A DNA stretch of 64,000 bases from contig MPNH01000002.1 in the NCBI GenBank assembly GCA_002238925.1, positions 62,001 to 126,000 on the forward strand. Direction: 5' to 3'. Positions 18,331 to 27,542 of this stretch are shown here, one piece after another. The translations under genes were made by a program, and so were the position numbers. Every line of letters begins with the position of its first letter. Within the stretch, counting starts at the first letter, position 1. The notes beneath the pieces were generated by a model that searched no databases, was not told the origin of the DNA, and worked only from the letters and a program-made list of their open reading frames with translations. The DNA is from Spirochaetaceae bacterium bin103. GTDB taxonomy: Bacteria > Spirochaetota > Spirochaetia > SZUA-6 > Bin103.

Positions 18331-20161
18331 ATCGCCGCGTGTCGACCCGATCACGCTCGAGGTGCTCAAGAACGTCCTCATCGCGACCGCGGAGGAGACC
18401 GCCGCGGTGCTGCGCCGCACCGCCTATTCGCTGAACGTGCGCGAGCGCGCCGACTTCTCGTCGTGCGTGTGCGACGCGCGCGGCCGGATTGTCGCCCAGG
18501 CGGCGCGCATCCCGATCCACCTCAACTCCATTGGACCGCTGCTCAAGTCCACCCTGAAGCGCTTTCCGCACGACCGGATCGCGCCCGGCGATATCTTCAT
18601 TTCCAACGACCCCTACAGCGGCGGCCAGCACCTGCCGGACGTCCAACTCTCGATGCCGGTGTTTCACAACCGGGAACTGGTCGCGTTCACCGCAGCGCTG
18701 GCCCACCACGTCGACATCGGCGGGGCGGCGGCCGGCGGCCTGGCCAACAGCGGCCGCGAGATCTTCCACGAGGGTCTGCGCATTCCGCCGATCAAGCTGT
18801 ACCAGGCGGGCAAGCCGATCGAGCCGGTAATGGACATGATCCGCGCCAACGTGCGCACCGCGGACGTGGTGCTTGGCGACCTGCGTGCGCAGGTGGCTGC
18901 GGTGCAGCTGGGCGCACGCCGCTTCGAGGAACTGGTTGCCCGCTACGGCCGGGACACCCTGCTGGCCGGCATCGAGCAGCTCATCGACTACTCCGAACGC
19001 CGCATCCGGCGCAACCTCTCGGCACTGCCCGATGGCAGCTACGAGGCGGAAGAGTGGATCGACGACGACGGCGTGACAGACGAACCGGCTTGCGTTCGGG
19101 CGCGGGTCGTGATAGCCGGTAGCGACTTCACGGCAGACTTCACCGGCACCGACCGCCAGCGCCCCGGCTCCGTGAATTCGGTCGCGGCGGCCACCCGATC
19201 CGCCGTCTACTACGCGGTGCGCGCGCTGTGCGACGCCGATATCATGATGAACGAGGGCTGCTACAAGCCGGTGCACACCGTTCTGCCTGCCGGCACCCTG
19301 GTCAATCCGCTGCCTCCGGCGGCGTGCAACAGCCGCATGATCGTGTGTCAGCGAGTGGTGGACACCTTGTTCCGCGCCCTGCGGGAGGTAGCTCCAAAGC
19401 GCGTCGTCACCCCCTCCTACGGCTGTGCACCAAACCTGGGACTGACCGGCCGCCACCCGGACACGGGGCGCTACTTCGTGTTCTTCGACGGTAACCACGC
19501 GAGCTGGGGCGCGCGCCACAACAAGGACGGCATCGACGGCTGCACCTCGGGCCCATCCAACAGCGCCAATTCCCCGATCGAGGCGATCGAAGTGCGCCAC
19601 CCGGTGCTGTTCGAGCGTTACGAGTTCGTGACCGACTCCGGGGGCGCGGGCCGATACCGCGGCGGCCTGGCGATTGCGCGCGACTTCCGCAGCGAAGCCG
19701 ACGATGGGCTGCTCACTGTCCAATGCGACCGTGCCCGCTTTGCACCCGGCGGCTACTTCGGCGGGCTGCCGGGCAAGGCGGCGGAGTTCGCGCTCAACGC
19801 GGAGACTTCCGATGAGCAGGCGTTGCACTCGAAAGCAACCTCGCACCCGTTGGTGCCCGGCGACCGCTTTCACTGGGCCGCCGCCGGCGGCGCCGGCTTC
19901 GGCGATCCGCTGACCCGCGACCCCGAACTGGTGCGGCGCGACGTGCGGGACGGAAAGGTCTCGGCCGCCGCGGCCCGCGACTGCTACGGAGTCGTGATCA
20001 ACGAGACCAGCGGCAAGTTGGACCACGCGGCCACCACCCGCTTGCGCAAAGAGGCGGCGGGCAACCGATCCCGCCGCCACGGTACTGCCGACACCGGCGA
20101 GCAAGCCGGCGCGCGGCAAGTTGACGACGCCGCCGCGAGCGACGCGGAGGGCGGCGCATGA
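18323..20161 (+). CDS. hyuB: Hydantoinase/5-oxoprolinase subunit B (HyuB family)
   Basis: The 612-residue protein begins MAESPRVDPITLEVLKNVL, the normal HyuB entry, and contains TAYSLNVRERADFSSCV, the NDPYSGGQHLPDV metal-site region (about 94-106), AFTAALAHHVDIGGAAAGG, NSVAAATRSAVYYAVRAL, an SPIEAIEVRHPVLFERYE segment, SGGAGRYRGGLAIARD and the Gly-rich GGAGFGDPLTRDPE near the end. It works with the preceding gene product, which it overlaps by eight bases. About 50 C-terminal residues rich in Ala, Gly and Asp extend beyond the family core and look disordered. Its stop overlaps the next gene's ATG (ATGA). Confidence 0.93.
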   Translation: MAESPRVDPITLEVLKNVLIATAEETAAVLRRTAYSLNVRERADFSSCVCDARGRIVAQAARIPIHLNSIGPLLKSTLKRFPHDRIAPGDIFISNDPYSGGQHLPDVQLSMPVFHNRELVAFTAALAHHVDIGGAAAGGLANSGREIFHEGLRIPPIKLYQAGKPIEPVMDMIRANVRTADVVLGDLRAQVAAVQLGARRFEELVARYGRDTLLAGIEQLIDYSERRIRRNLSALPDGSYEAEEWIDDDGVTDEPACVRARVVIAGSDFTADFTGTDRQRPGSVNSVAAATRSAVYYAVRALCDADIMMNEGCYKPVHTVLPAGTLVNPLPPAACNSRMIVCQRVVDTLFRALREVAPKRVVTPSYGCAPNLGLTGRHPDTGRYFVFFDGNHASWGARHNKDGIDGCTSGPSNSANSPIEAIEVRHPVLFERYEFVTDSGGAGRYRGGLAIARDFRSEADDGLLTVQCDRARFAPGGYFGGLPGKAAEFALNAETSDEQALHSKATSHPLVPGDRFHWAAAGGAGFGDPLTRDPELVRRDVRDGKVSAAAARDCYGVVINETSGKLDHAATTRLRKEAAGNRSRRHGTADTGEQAGARQVDDAAASDAEGGA

Positions 20162-21384
20162 CGAGTTACCTGGTGGGCCTGCGCTGCGTCTCGTGCGGCG
20201 CGCCCACCACCGACCGCACCCGCGATCCGCTGTGCCCGGCATGCGGCGGCTTCCTGCAGGCGGAGTACGACCTGGAGAAGCTGCGCGCCGAGGTGGACCG
20301 GGACGCGCTGGCAGTGCAGCCGCCCGGCATGTGGCGCTGGAGCTGCCTGCTGCCGGTACGGGATGAGCGCCACGTGGTGACGCTGCAGGAGGGCGACACC
20401 CCACTGCTGCGGATGAGGCGGCTGGAAGCGGAATTCGGCGGCCCCCGGTTCTTCATCAAGGACGAATCGCGCAACCCCAGCGGGTCATTCAAGGACCGCG
20501 GCGCCAGCGTCACCGCCGGCAAGTGCCGGGAGGTGGGCATCGAGCACCTGATCATCGCCTCCTCCGGCAACGCCTCCGCCGCCATGAGCGCCTACTGCGC
20601 GCGCGCCGGCCTGCAACTTACCGCCCTGATGCGCCCGGAGACGGTGCCCGGACACCTGCTGCAGAACCTGATCTGTGGAACCAATGCGCTGGTGGTGGAC
20701 GGCGACATGGTGGAGGGCACCCGGCTGGCGCAGCAGGCCGCCAACCGCCACGGCTGGTTTCACGCCGCGCAGCCCTACAACCTGTACCGCATCGAAGGCA
20801 AGAAGACACTGGCGTTCGAGGTCGCCGAGGCGCTCGGTTGGCGGGCGCCCGACCGGATCCTGATTCCCACCGGCGGCGGCACCAACGTGCTGGCGTTGCA
20901 CCTGGGTTTCAGCCAGCTCCTCGCCCTCGGCTGGGTCGACCGCATGCCGGCGCTGGACGTGGTGCAATCCACCGGCTGTGCGCCCATCTTGCGCGCCTGG
21001 CAGCGGGACGAGCCGGTCCGCCACTGGGGACGCTCCACTTCACGCGCAACCGGCATGACCCACCCGTTCCCGCGCGCCGGCGACGAGGTGGTCCGCATCA
21101 TGCGCGACACCGGCGGTCGTGGCTGGGCGGTGGCGGACGAAGACAGCTTCGCCGCCGCGCGCTGGCTGGCACGCCACGAAGGCCTGTTCCTGCAGCCCGC
21201 CGCCGCCGCCCCGGCAGCCTGCCTCATGACCGGCATGCTGGCCGACCTGGGGCAGGACCAGGTAGTGATCGGCATCGGCACCGGATCAGGCAAGAACCAA
21301 GTGGCCGCTGCCCTTGCGGAGCTTCCGGAAGCACCCAGAATCCCTCCCGACCTCGCCGCTCTCGAGGCCGCCCTCGGTCAGTAA
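20158..21384 (+). CDS. Threonine-synthase-like PLP enzyme with N-terminal zinc ribbon
   Basis: The 408-residue protein starts with a four-cysteine zinc ribbon (C10-x2-C13 in CVSCGAP; C26-x2-C29 in CPACGG), as in many ThrC-like proteins. It then has a fold-type II PLP domain: NPSGSFKDRGASV with Schiff-base Lys112, ASSGNASAAMSAYCARAG for cofactor phosphate binding and TGGGTNVLALHLG. Classical threonine synthase converts O-phosphohomoserine to threonine. The operon position, coupled by ATGA overlap to hydantoinase subunits, suggests instead a catabolic beta-elimination or beta-replacement on the ring-opened amino acid (for example a diaminopropionate-lyase-like or cysteate-lyase-like role). Threonine synthase proper cannot be excluded from sequence alone. 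Confidence 0.85.
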   Translation: MTSYLVGLRCVSCGAPTTDRTRDPLCPACGGFLQAEYDLEKLRAEVDRDALAVQPPGMWRWSCLLPVRDERHVVTLQEGDTPLLRMRRLEAEFGGPRFFIKDESRNPSGSFKDRGASVTAGKCREVGIEHLIIASSGNASAAMSAYCARAGLQLTALMRPETVPGHLLQNLICGTNALVVDGDMVEGTRLAQQAANRHGWFHAAQPYNLYRIEGKKTLAFEVAEALGWRAPDRILIPTGGGTNVLALHLGFSQLLALGWVDRMPALDVVQSTGCAPILRAWQRDEPVRHWGRSTSRATGMTHPFPRAGDEVVRIMRDTGGRGWAVADEDSFAAARWLARHEGLFLQPAAAAPAACLMTGMLADLGQDQVVIGIGTGSGKNQVAAALAELPEAPRIPPDLAALEAALGQ

Positions 21385-21460
21385 CTCAGAGGCATGGCCG
21401 TCGTCGTCGCGGGGCCCAGTGATCGCGCGGCGCTTCTGGCTCGCCGGGCGAACCGGCAAC

Positions 21461-22519
21461 TCAGGCGCAGCCGGCGGCGTCGGGATCCCAGCGGTTGAAC
21501 GATACGTCGACGTTGGCGTCGGCCATGTGGCGCCGGGTGGCGTACCACAGTTCGGCCCACGCATCGGGATCGCGCAGTTCACTGGCCGGGTTGCTGCGGC
21601 TGCGCGCCACGAATCCCGGGAACACCTCCCGCCCGGTGCGCTGGCCAATGGGGTTGTAGCGCAGGTCGAAACTGATGCGCACCTCGTCACTGACGTTGCT
21701 CAGCGAGCCGTGACAGGTGCGCTTGTTCAGGAACAGCACGTCGCCGCGCTGCATCGGCAGCGGCAGCGCGCGCTCGACCGGGAACAGGTGGTCCGGGATC
21801 TGAACCTCGTTGGAGCCCTTCTCCATCGGACAGTGGGTGTAGATGCCATGGCGGTGGCTGCCCGGCACCACGTGCAGGCAGCCGTGCTCCACCAGCGCGT
21901 CGGTGATCGGAAACCACACGGTGAGGATGTCGGACTGGTCGCCGTCCTCCTGGATCACGCCGTTGTCCTGGTGCCAGACGGTGGCGCCGTACATCGGGCG
22001 GCCATCGGGCTGCCGCCCCATGCGCCCCTCCGGCGGCTTGATGCGCACGTGCTGCACCGGGTTGGAATAGATCTCGCCGCCGATCACCGACTCCACCGCG
22101 TCCAGCAGCTTCGGGTTGACCAGCGTTCTGAATACGGCCGGCCCCACCCAGAACGGCGTGTCGTGGGTAACGTGGCGCTGCGGCAGGTGAAAGTCGAACC
22201 ACTGGTTGAGCATCTCGCCCGACTCCTCGTACATGCGCGACACGCGCTCTCCGAACGGCAGCTCCGGGTAGGGCGACGACACCTTGCCCTGTGCGAACAG
22301 GGTATGCGCCAGGCGGTCGAGCACCCCGTCGTACTCGTCCAGAATCGGGTCCAGATCCCCCTCAGGATCAAGCATCCCCGGCACCAACAAGTAGCCCTGC
22401 TCGTCCAACTGCTGGAACTGGGCGGCGCTCAGCCCAGCGCCAAGGTACGCGTCACCGGCGCTGGTGTCACCGGCCTGCCCATGCCCGCCATTCCGAGTTG
22501 CCTGCGCTTCCGCCTTCAT
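21461..22519 (-). CDS. Phytanoyl-CoA dioxygenase (PhyH)-family Fe(II)/2-oxoglutarate oxygenase
   Basis: The 352-residue protein has an N-terminal helical part with LDEQGYLLVPGML, typical of PhyH proteins, then the jelly-roll core. The iron-binding facial triad is visible as His183-x-Asp185 in VWHQDNG and His270 in RTCHGSLSN, with a 2-oxoglutarate-binding Arg in EVRISFDLRY. Also typical are HGCLHVVPGSHRHG and LPMQRGDVLFLNK. These enzymes hydroxylate small substrates using O2 and 2-oxoglutarate. The ATG overlaps the GMC oxidoreductase stop by four bases (ATGA), so the two oxidising enzymes are probably co-translated and act in one pathway. The substrate is unknown. Confidence 0.92.
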   Translation of the reverse strand: MKAEAQATRNGGHGQAGDTSAGDAYLGAGLSAAQFQQLDEQGYLLVPGMLDPEGDLDPILDEYDGVLDRLAHTLFAQGKVSSPYPELPFGERVSRMYEESGEMLNQWFDFHLPQRHVTHDTPFWVGPAVFRTLVNPKLLDAVESVIGGEIYSNPVQHVRIKPPEGRMGRQPDGRPMYGATVWHQDNGVIQEDGDQSDILTVWFPITDALVEHGCLHVVPGSHRHGIYTHCPMEKGSNEVQIPDHLFPVERALPLPMQRGDVLFLNKRTCHGSLSNVSDEVRISFDLRYNPIGQRTGREVFPGFVARSRSNPASELRDPDAWAELWYATRRHMADANVDVSFNRWDPDAAGCA

Positions 22520-24087
22520 CGTCGTGCAACCTGCTCGGCCATCATAGCAGCAACCCGCTCGCCGATCATCATCACCGTCGAGTTGATGTTGTTGCGCGTC
22601 GCGTCCGGCATCACCGAGGCGTCCACCACGCGCAGCCCCCGCAGGCCGTGCACTCGGCACTCCTGGTCCACCACCGCCTCCGGATCGCCGGCTGGACCCA
22701 TCCTGCAGGTGCCGCACGCGTGGTGCTGGGTGGCGGTGTGGGCCATGACCCACTCGTCCAGCGCAGCATCGGAGTCGAGCACGGATCCCGGCGGCTGGAT
22801 TCGTTCGTGCAGGAGACCGCGGCACTCCGGACGCTCCGCGAGCTGTACCGCCAGCCGCACCCCGCCGCGCAGGCGCTCCAGGTCGCTCGGATGGCTCAGG
22901 TGGCGGAAGTCGACCAGCGGCGCGCGGTGCGGGTCGGCGGCGGCGAGTTCGACGCGGCCGTGCGCGAACGCCTTCTGCAGCGCGACGTTGAACCCCAGGT
23001 ACCCGGCCGCGGGATCGAGGCGCAACGCAGGCGGGCGATGCTCGCTGTGGAAGAGCAGCGGGTTGATCTGCAAGTCGTTCTCCAATGCAGATCCAGGCGC
23101 CGTGCAAATCAGGCCGGCCTGAATCGGCACCACCTGTTCCTCGTTCTCGATCGGGTCGATGCGATACACCAGCGCCACCGCCGGATGGTCGCGGAGGTTG
23201 CCGCCGACGCCTGGCAGGTCGCGCACCACGTGAATGCCGTGCTCGCGCAGGCTGCCGCCGGGGCCGATCCCGGACCTCATCAGCAGTTGCGGCGAGTTGA
23301 TCGCACCCGCGCTGACGATCACCTCGTCCGCGGCGATGGTCTCCACGCGGCCGCCGCACTCGGCCTCCACGCCGACCGCCCGCTGCCTCTCGACCAGCAC
23401 CCTCCGCACCAGCGTGTCGCCGCGAATGGTCAGGTTGGCCTGCCCACGTGCCTGGTGCAGGTAAGTCACCGCGGTGCTCATGCGCAACCCGTCGACGTTG
23501 TTGATCGGCCGCGGCCCAACGCCGCCGGCCGTGTCCGGATGGTTGTGATCGCGAGTTTCGGGGAAGCCGGCAGCCACCGCCGCATCCAGAAACGCCCGAA
23601 TCGGCGGCACCATCTCAGCTTTCGGGATGCGCCGCACCGGAATCGGCCCGCTCGATCCGTGCACCTGGCCGCCCCCGAAGTCGAGGTCGGTCTCCAGCTT
23701 GCGATAGAACGGCAGCACATGCGCGAACGACCAGGCATCGTTCCCGGCCGCCGCCCACTCGTCGAAATCCTCGGGCAGCCCGCGCAGCAGCACCTGCCCG
23801 TTGATCGCGCTCGACCCGCCCACCACCTTGCCGCGCGGCAGCTCGATCACCGGACGCCCGGGGTTGGAGCGTGCCCGGTATCCCCAGGTATGCGCATCCG
23901 CCCCGTATACCGAGCGCCACGGGTTATTGCCGTTGCGCACATCGGCCGGCATCGCGTCCAGGTCCGGATAATCCGGCCCCGCCTCAAGCAGCAGCACCGA
24001 CCGGCGCGGATCCTCACTCAGCCGCGCCGCAACCACCGCCCCCGCCGACCCTGCTCCCACCACCAGCACATCGAATCGCTCACACAT
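22516..24087 (-). CDS. GMC-family FAD-dependent oxidoreductase (choline dehydrogenase-like)
   Basis: The 523-residue enzyme shows the FAD Rossmann motif VLVVGAGSAGAVVAARL near the N-terminus, GMC signature 1 (PRGKVVGGSSAINGQVLLRG, about residues 82-101), GMC signature 2 (VSAGAINSPQLLMRSGIG, about 259-276), and the catalytic His region QHHACGTCRMG with a C-terminal VVDASVMPD. The family oxidises alcohols such as choline, glucose or polyethylene glycol. ATG at 24087 puts the FAD motif at residue 7 onward, as usual; earlier in-frame ATGs at 24102 and 24162 have no better ribosome site. Coupling to the downstream PhyH gene suggests hydroxylation and alcohol oxidation of the same compound. Confidence 0.92.
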   Translation of the reverse strand: MCERFDVLVVGAGSAGAVVAARLSEDPRRSVLLLEAGPDYPDLDAMPADVRNGNNPWRSVYGADAHTWGYRARSNPGRPVIELPRGKVVGGSSAINGQVLLRGLPEDFDEWAAAGNDAWSFAHVLPFYRKLETDLDFGGGQVHGSSGPIPVRRIPKAEMVPPIRAFLDAAVAAGFPETRDHNHPDTAGGVGPRPINNVDGLRMSTAVTYLHQARGQANLTIRGDTLVRRVLVERQRAVGVEAECGGRVETIAADEVIVSAGAINSPQLLMRSGIGPGGSLREHGIHVVRDLPGVGGNLRDHPAVALVYRIDPIENEEQVVPIQAGLICTAPGSALENDLQINPLLFHSEHRPPALRLDPAAGYLGFNVALQKAFAHGRVELAAADPHRAPLVDFRHLSHPSDLERLRGGVRLAVQLAERPECRGLLHERIQPPGSVLDSDAALDEWVMAHTATQHHACGTCRMGPAGDPEAVVDQECRVHGLRGLRVVDASVMPDATRNNINSTVMMIGERVAAMMAEQVARR

Positions 24088-24213
24088 GAAGGCGTGACCC
24101 ATCGCTGCCGCGCGATCCGCAGCGGCGATTCCGACAGTCCTCGATTCCAGCAAGACAATCAATCATTCTCGATTGACCCCGACCACGGAAAATCACCGGT
24201 AGATTCCCGTCGG

Positions 24214-25062
24214 TTACATATTTTGCAGATAGTTGAGCGTATCAACGGCGGTGAAATCCAACTCTTCCGCTAACCGGTCGACGCGGTAAACACCCCGAAA
24301 CTCGTTTCCCGGCCGTCGGTAGTACGAAAGGTCCACGTCATTCCCCCACCAATTGCCAAGAAACTCCGCCGTCGGTACCGTCGCACAGATACGTTCCGCC
24401 GCCACATTCAAGGTCCGCACACCAGGCTGCGTCGGACCCAGAACAGCCAGGCAAAAGGCACGAATTACATCCGACAGGAACATCCACGTGATATGTCCCA
24501 GCGTCCACTCCAAAATCGGACGCAATCCCTCAGGCTTTGGTCGTGGTCCATCGTCCCCAATGACAGAGCAAAGCCTGAAATTAATTACATCTATGTCCCG
24601 ATGCTGACGCCAGTGATACTTAGCTATTTCCTCCATGATGAACTTGCTGAAACCATAGCCATCGACGTCGTAGCAGGGGTGCTCATCGGGAATGGGAAGT
24701 ACATCGGGACGAAAATGGACACTCTGACAGCCAACAGCCGCTATTGAACTCGCCATGACAAATTTCCGACATCCCCGATCAACAAGGTAACGCATCAAAC
24801 AGCGGGAGCCCTCACCGTTTACCGTCACAAAGTCTCGCTCTGGACCGCGCAACTCAGCGCCAAGATGCACCGCGGCATCAAAATCCCATCTATCCAGCTG
24901 CCTCAGATCCTCAAAAGCACCGAACTCACCCTTGACGTAAGTAACGCCCGGAATGTCAACGGTGTTCCGACTCATGCCGACGACTTCGTGGTCCGCTCCA
25001 AGCGCGGCCGATAGTGCCGAACCGATGAAACCGCTTGCTCCAGTGATCAATATCGTGCTCAT
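24214..25062 (-). CDS. NAD-dependent epimerase/dehydratase (extended SDR)
   Basis: The 282-residue protein opens with the NAD-binding TGASGFIGSALSAALG (about residues 6-21), has the dinucleotide Asp/His region DAAVHLGAELRG, a catalytic Ser in FVMASSIAAVG, the catalytic Tyr-x-x-x-Lys in DGYGFSKFIMEE and the substrate segment INFRLCSVIG. It probably epimerises, dehydrates or reduces a sugar or sugar derivative. ATG at 25062 is preferred, eight codons inside the longer open frame, because the latter overlaps the upstream gene. It is the last gene of a sugar operon (permeases, binding protein, zinc dehydrogenase, this gene), eight bases after the dehydrogenase stop, and is AT-richer than genome-typical neighbours. 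Confidence 0.88.
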   Translation of the reverse strand: MSTILITGASGFIGSALSAALGADHEVVGMSRNTVDIPGVTYVKGEFGAFEDLRQLDRWDFDAAVHLGAELRGPERDFVTVNGEGSRCLMRYLVDRGCRKFVMASSIAAVGCQSVHFRPDVLPIPDEHPCYDVDGYGFSKFIMEEIAKYHWRQHRDIDVINFRLCSVIGDDGPRPKPEGLRPILEWTLGHITWMFLSDVIRAFCLAVLGPTQPGVRTLNVAAERICATVPTAEFLGNWWGNDVDLSYYRRPGNEFRGVYRVDRLAEELDFTAVDTLNYLQNM

Positions 25063-25070
25063 ATGAGTAC

Positions 25071-26084
25071 CTATGCGTCTGTCCAATTGATTGTGACACC
25101 GACTACGTCCTCGTCCTTGTTGCGGATGCGGGTATAGACCTCCGGCGCCTCAGTATATGACACATGATCGGTAATACACTTCTCCCATTGGAGCGTCCCC
25201 AACGTCATATTCTTGATCACCGCACGCCGGCACGTCTCGTGACCGTCCCCGCAGGGGAAATGCATGGTCACTTCGCGGTACTGCGGCGTAGGGACTACCA
25301 TTGAAAGCGGATCTACTCCGTAGTAGCCCTGCCAGACGAAAGAGCCCTTCTGTTTGCACAAATCGATTGCAGGATCAATGCTCGCCGGGCTTCCCGTGCA
25401 CTCGAACACTACATCGGCACCTCTTGGAGCCACCATCAGCACCCTCTCTTTGACGTCATCCGTCGATGCATCTATGAGGTAATCGGCGCCGAGCTCTCGC
25501 GCAATTCTCAACCGCGCGCTGACTAGGTCTACCGCGATGACGTTGCAACCGCGGTGCACCAGCGACGCGACCACGCCAAGACCGATCAATCCGCACCCGA
25601 ACACTACAACGGTCTCGCCCATGCGAGGATTTGCCGTGTCGACACCCTTTAGCGCTACCGCGGGCATGACATAGAGACTGGTTAATTCCATGTCCGATCC
25701 AGGCAGCATCCGGTATGCGCCATCGACGCCGCTCGGGTCGACGACCACCGCGGATGCGTGGGTACCGAATAACGAGGATACTGAAGTACCGTCGGCTAGC
25801 TTGATACCGGTACCTCTTCGGAAATAAGTCAAGTCTCCTTCTTTGAAATTCCCGATATCCTTTCCGACCGCTTCCACAATTCCAGTTCCCTGATACCCGG
25901 TACACATCGGGTGCGACTCACCTGCAATCCTGCCCTTGCCGGTGATGTAGGCGAATTCGGTCCCAATACTTACCCCTGAGTAGGACGTCTTGATGCGAAT
26001 CTGATTGGGAGCTGGATCCGGCAGCGCCACGTCCTCCAAGGAGAAGCGCTGGTCGTGCCATGCAATGAGCGCGCATTCCTTCAT
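25071..26084 (-). CDS. Zinc-type medium-chain dehydrogenase (threonine/sorbitol DH-like)
   Basis: The 337-residue protein shows an MDR fold: MKECALIAWHDQRFSLEDVAL, a CTGYQGTGIVEAVG segment, and the NAD(P) Rossmann motif VVVFGCGLIGLGVVASLVHRG (split GCGLIGLG) with an acidic residue at the end of strand 2 (VIAVDL). The catalytic-domain motif is atypical: there is no standard GHE, and the structural-zinc cysteine cluster is missing. Zinc dependence is therefore unproven and a reductase-like role is possible. Start: ATG at 26084 with a GGGGGGAG ribosome site seven bases upstream, inside a longer open frame. It lies in the operon of a sugar ABC importer and an epimerase, so oxidation of an imported polyol or sugar is likely. 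Confidence 0.88.
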   Translation of the reverse strand: MKECALIAWHDQRFSLEDVALPDPAPNQIRIKTSYSGVSIGTEFAYITGKGRIAGESHPMCTGYQGTGIVEAVGKDIGNFKEGDLTYFRRGTGIKLADGTSVSSLFGTHASAVVVDPSGVDGAYRMLPGSDMELTSLYVMPAVALKGVDTANPRMGETVVVFGCGLIGLGVVASLVHRGCNVIAVDLVSARLRIARELGADYLIDASTDDVKERVLMVAPRGADVVFECTGSPASIDPAIDLCKQKGSFVWQGYYGVDPLSMVVPTPQYREVTMHFPCGDGHETCRRAVIKNMTLGTLQWEKCITDHVSYTEAPEVYTRIRNKDEDVVGVTINWTDA

Positions 26085-26212
26085 ATCAACTCCCCCCTCT
26101 ATCGGTTGCCTAAAATGAATCTGACGGGCAGCCAATGAAGACCCCTTACCACCGCGCAAACCAGTTTCGTGGTTGACACGGCGATAAGGGATCGCGCAGA
26201 TATGCGATGAGA

Positions 26213-27472
26213 CTACCGATAGTCCTCGTGCTCAGCCTCAATCAAGTCCAGGGCTTTCTCGATTGTTGTCTGTCCCGCCATTATCAGATCGAACTGTGTT
26301 GCCAATACTTCCTCAACAGGCACCGGAAACGAGGTCGTCCAGTAGTTCGTCAAAGGATAGTTGAACTGGTTAAGAATATGTTCGTTGACAATGAATGGAT
26401 GCAGATCAAGCTGTTCGTTTACACTCGGCACGGTCGTAAGGGACCCTCCCGCACCAAGAATATCTCTATGAAATTCATCGGTCACAAACGATGACAGAAA
26501 CGCGATGGACTCTTGCTCATGGTCGGTGTTTGGTGAAATCACCGCGATTCCGTCCGGATACGTCTGATAGGCCTTTGGCGGTTGATTGGCATCGATCAAC
26601 GGGAGGGGAATACTGTCGATCTCGAAATCATAGGGCCCGCCCCAATCTCCCAAGACCCACCAGGTGCCCACATACATGGTGGCTACTTTTTGTGACAGGA
26701 ACGCATGTCTCATGTCATCGATACCGCCCGATTGCCACCCTACCATGAAAGCATCGGCGTCGACAAGCTTCTTCACGGCCTCAAATCCTTGCACCATCTC
26801 CGGTACTTCATTCCATTTGAGCTCGCCGGAATTCAGCTTTTCATCGGTATCATGCTCAACCAGCTGCATCATGTAATCGCCGAAAATAATTTGCCCCATC
26901 CAGCCGTCCGCATTCACGAAGCCAAATGGTTCAATTCCGTCGGCACGTAATTTCGGCACCAAGTCAACCATATCGTCGATCGTCTTTGGGTAATCGAGCC
27001 CAAGCCTCTTGAATACGTCTACATTCACAAAAATCATCTGCCAGGGAAACACGCCTCCGACAACGATACCATAGATTCGGCCGTCCCGCGTGACCGCATC
27101 GGTAGCGCCCTGCGAATAGTATTGATCCCACCCTCGGTCATGGTACAGATCAGTGATATCCATGGCGCCACCGCCCTCTACACGCTGCGAGTAGAAGGAA
27201 CCTGAACTTGAATCCCAGACGTCAGGATGATCTCCCGACGCCAACCTGACTCGTAGCGGCGTCTGATAATCTGCAACCCCCCCAAGGAACTCAATGTCCA
27301 CAACGATGCCGGGGTTTGCCGCATCAAACGCCTCCGCGTTATCAGCGCTACTCTTGATCCACGTCATATACTGTAGCGTAACCGGTTCGCTACCCGATTC
27401 GCCTGATGCAGCAGCCATGACACCAACCGCCACCAACGTCGCCAACACAAAAAGTGCTCCAGCTCTCTTCAT
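26213..27472 (-). CDS. Carbohydrate ABC transporter substrate-binding protein (CUT1, family 1)
   Basis: The 419-residue exported protein has a leader MKRAGALFVLATLVAVGVMAAA followed by SGESGSEPVTLQYMTWI. The fold markers are GIVVDIEFLGGVADYQTPL, ASGDHPDVWDSSSG (family-1 binding protein D-x-x hinge), GRIYGIVVGGVFPWQMIFVN, YPKTIDDMVDLVPKLRADGIEPFGF and the late SPNTDHEQESIAFLSSF. It should bind a sugar or oligosaccharide in the periplasm for the permeases encoded just upstream. AAGGAG lies about eight bases before the ATG. No lipobox cysteine follows the leader. Confidence 0.93.
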   Translation of the reverse strand: MKRAGALFVLATLVAVGVMAAASGESGSEPVTLQYMTWIKSSADNAEAFDAANPGIVVDIEFLGGVADYQTPLRVRLASGDHPDVWDSSSGSFYSQRVEGGGAMDITDLYHDRGWDQYYSQGATDAVTRDGRIYGIVVGGVFPWQMIFVNVDVFKRLGLDYPKTIDDMVDLVPKLRADGIEPFGFVNADGWMGQIIFGDYMMQLVEHDTDEKLNSGELKWNEVPEMVQGFEAVKKLVDADAFMVGWQSGGIDDMRHAFLSQKVATMYVGTWWVLGDWGGPYDFEIDSIPLPLIDANQPPKAYQTYPDGIAVISPNTDHEQESIAFLSSFVTDEFHRDILGAGGSLTTVPSVNEQLDLHPFIVNEHILNQFNYPLTNYWTTSFPVPVEEVLATQFDLIMAGQTTIEKALDLIEAEHEDYR

Positions 27473-27542
27473 TTCCTACTCCTTACGGAAAAACGTGTTC
27501 GATACCCTCTCATCGGGGTTCCTCGGAAAACGACTCAGCTTT

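Noticed and set aside
18284..20404. 706-codon minus-strand frame
   Set aside because: Antisense to hyuB and the start of the PLP enzyme gene; no family motifs.
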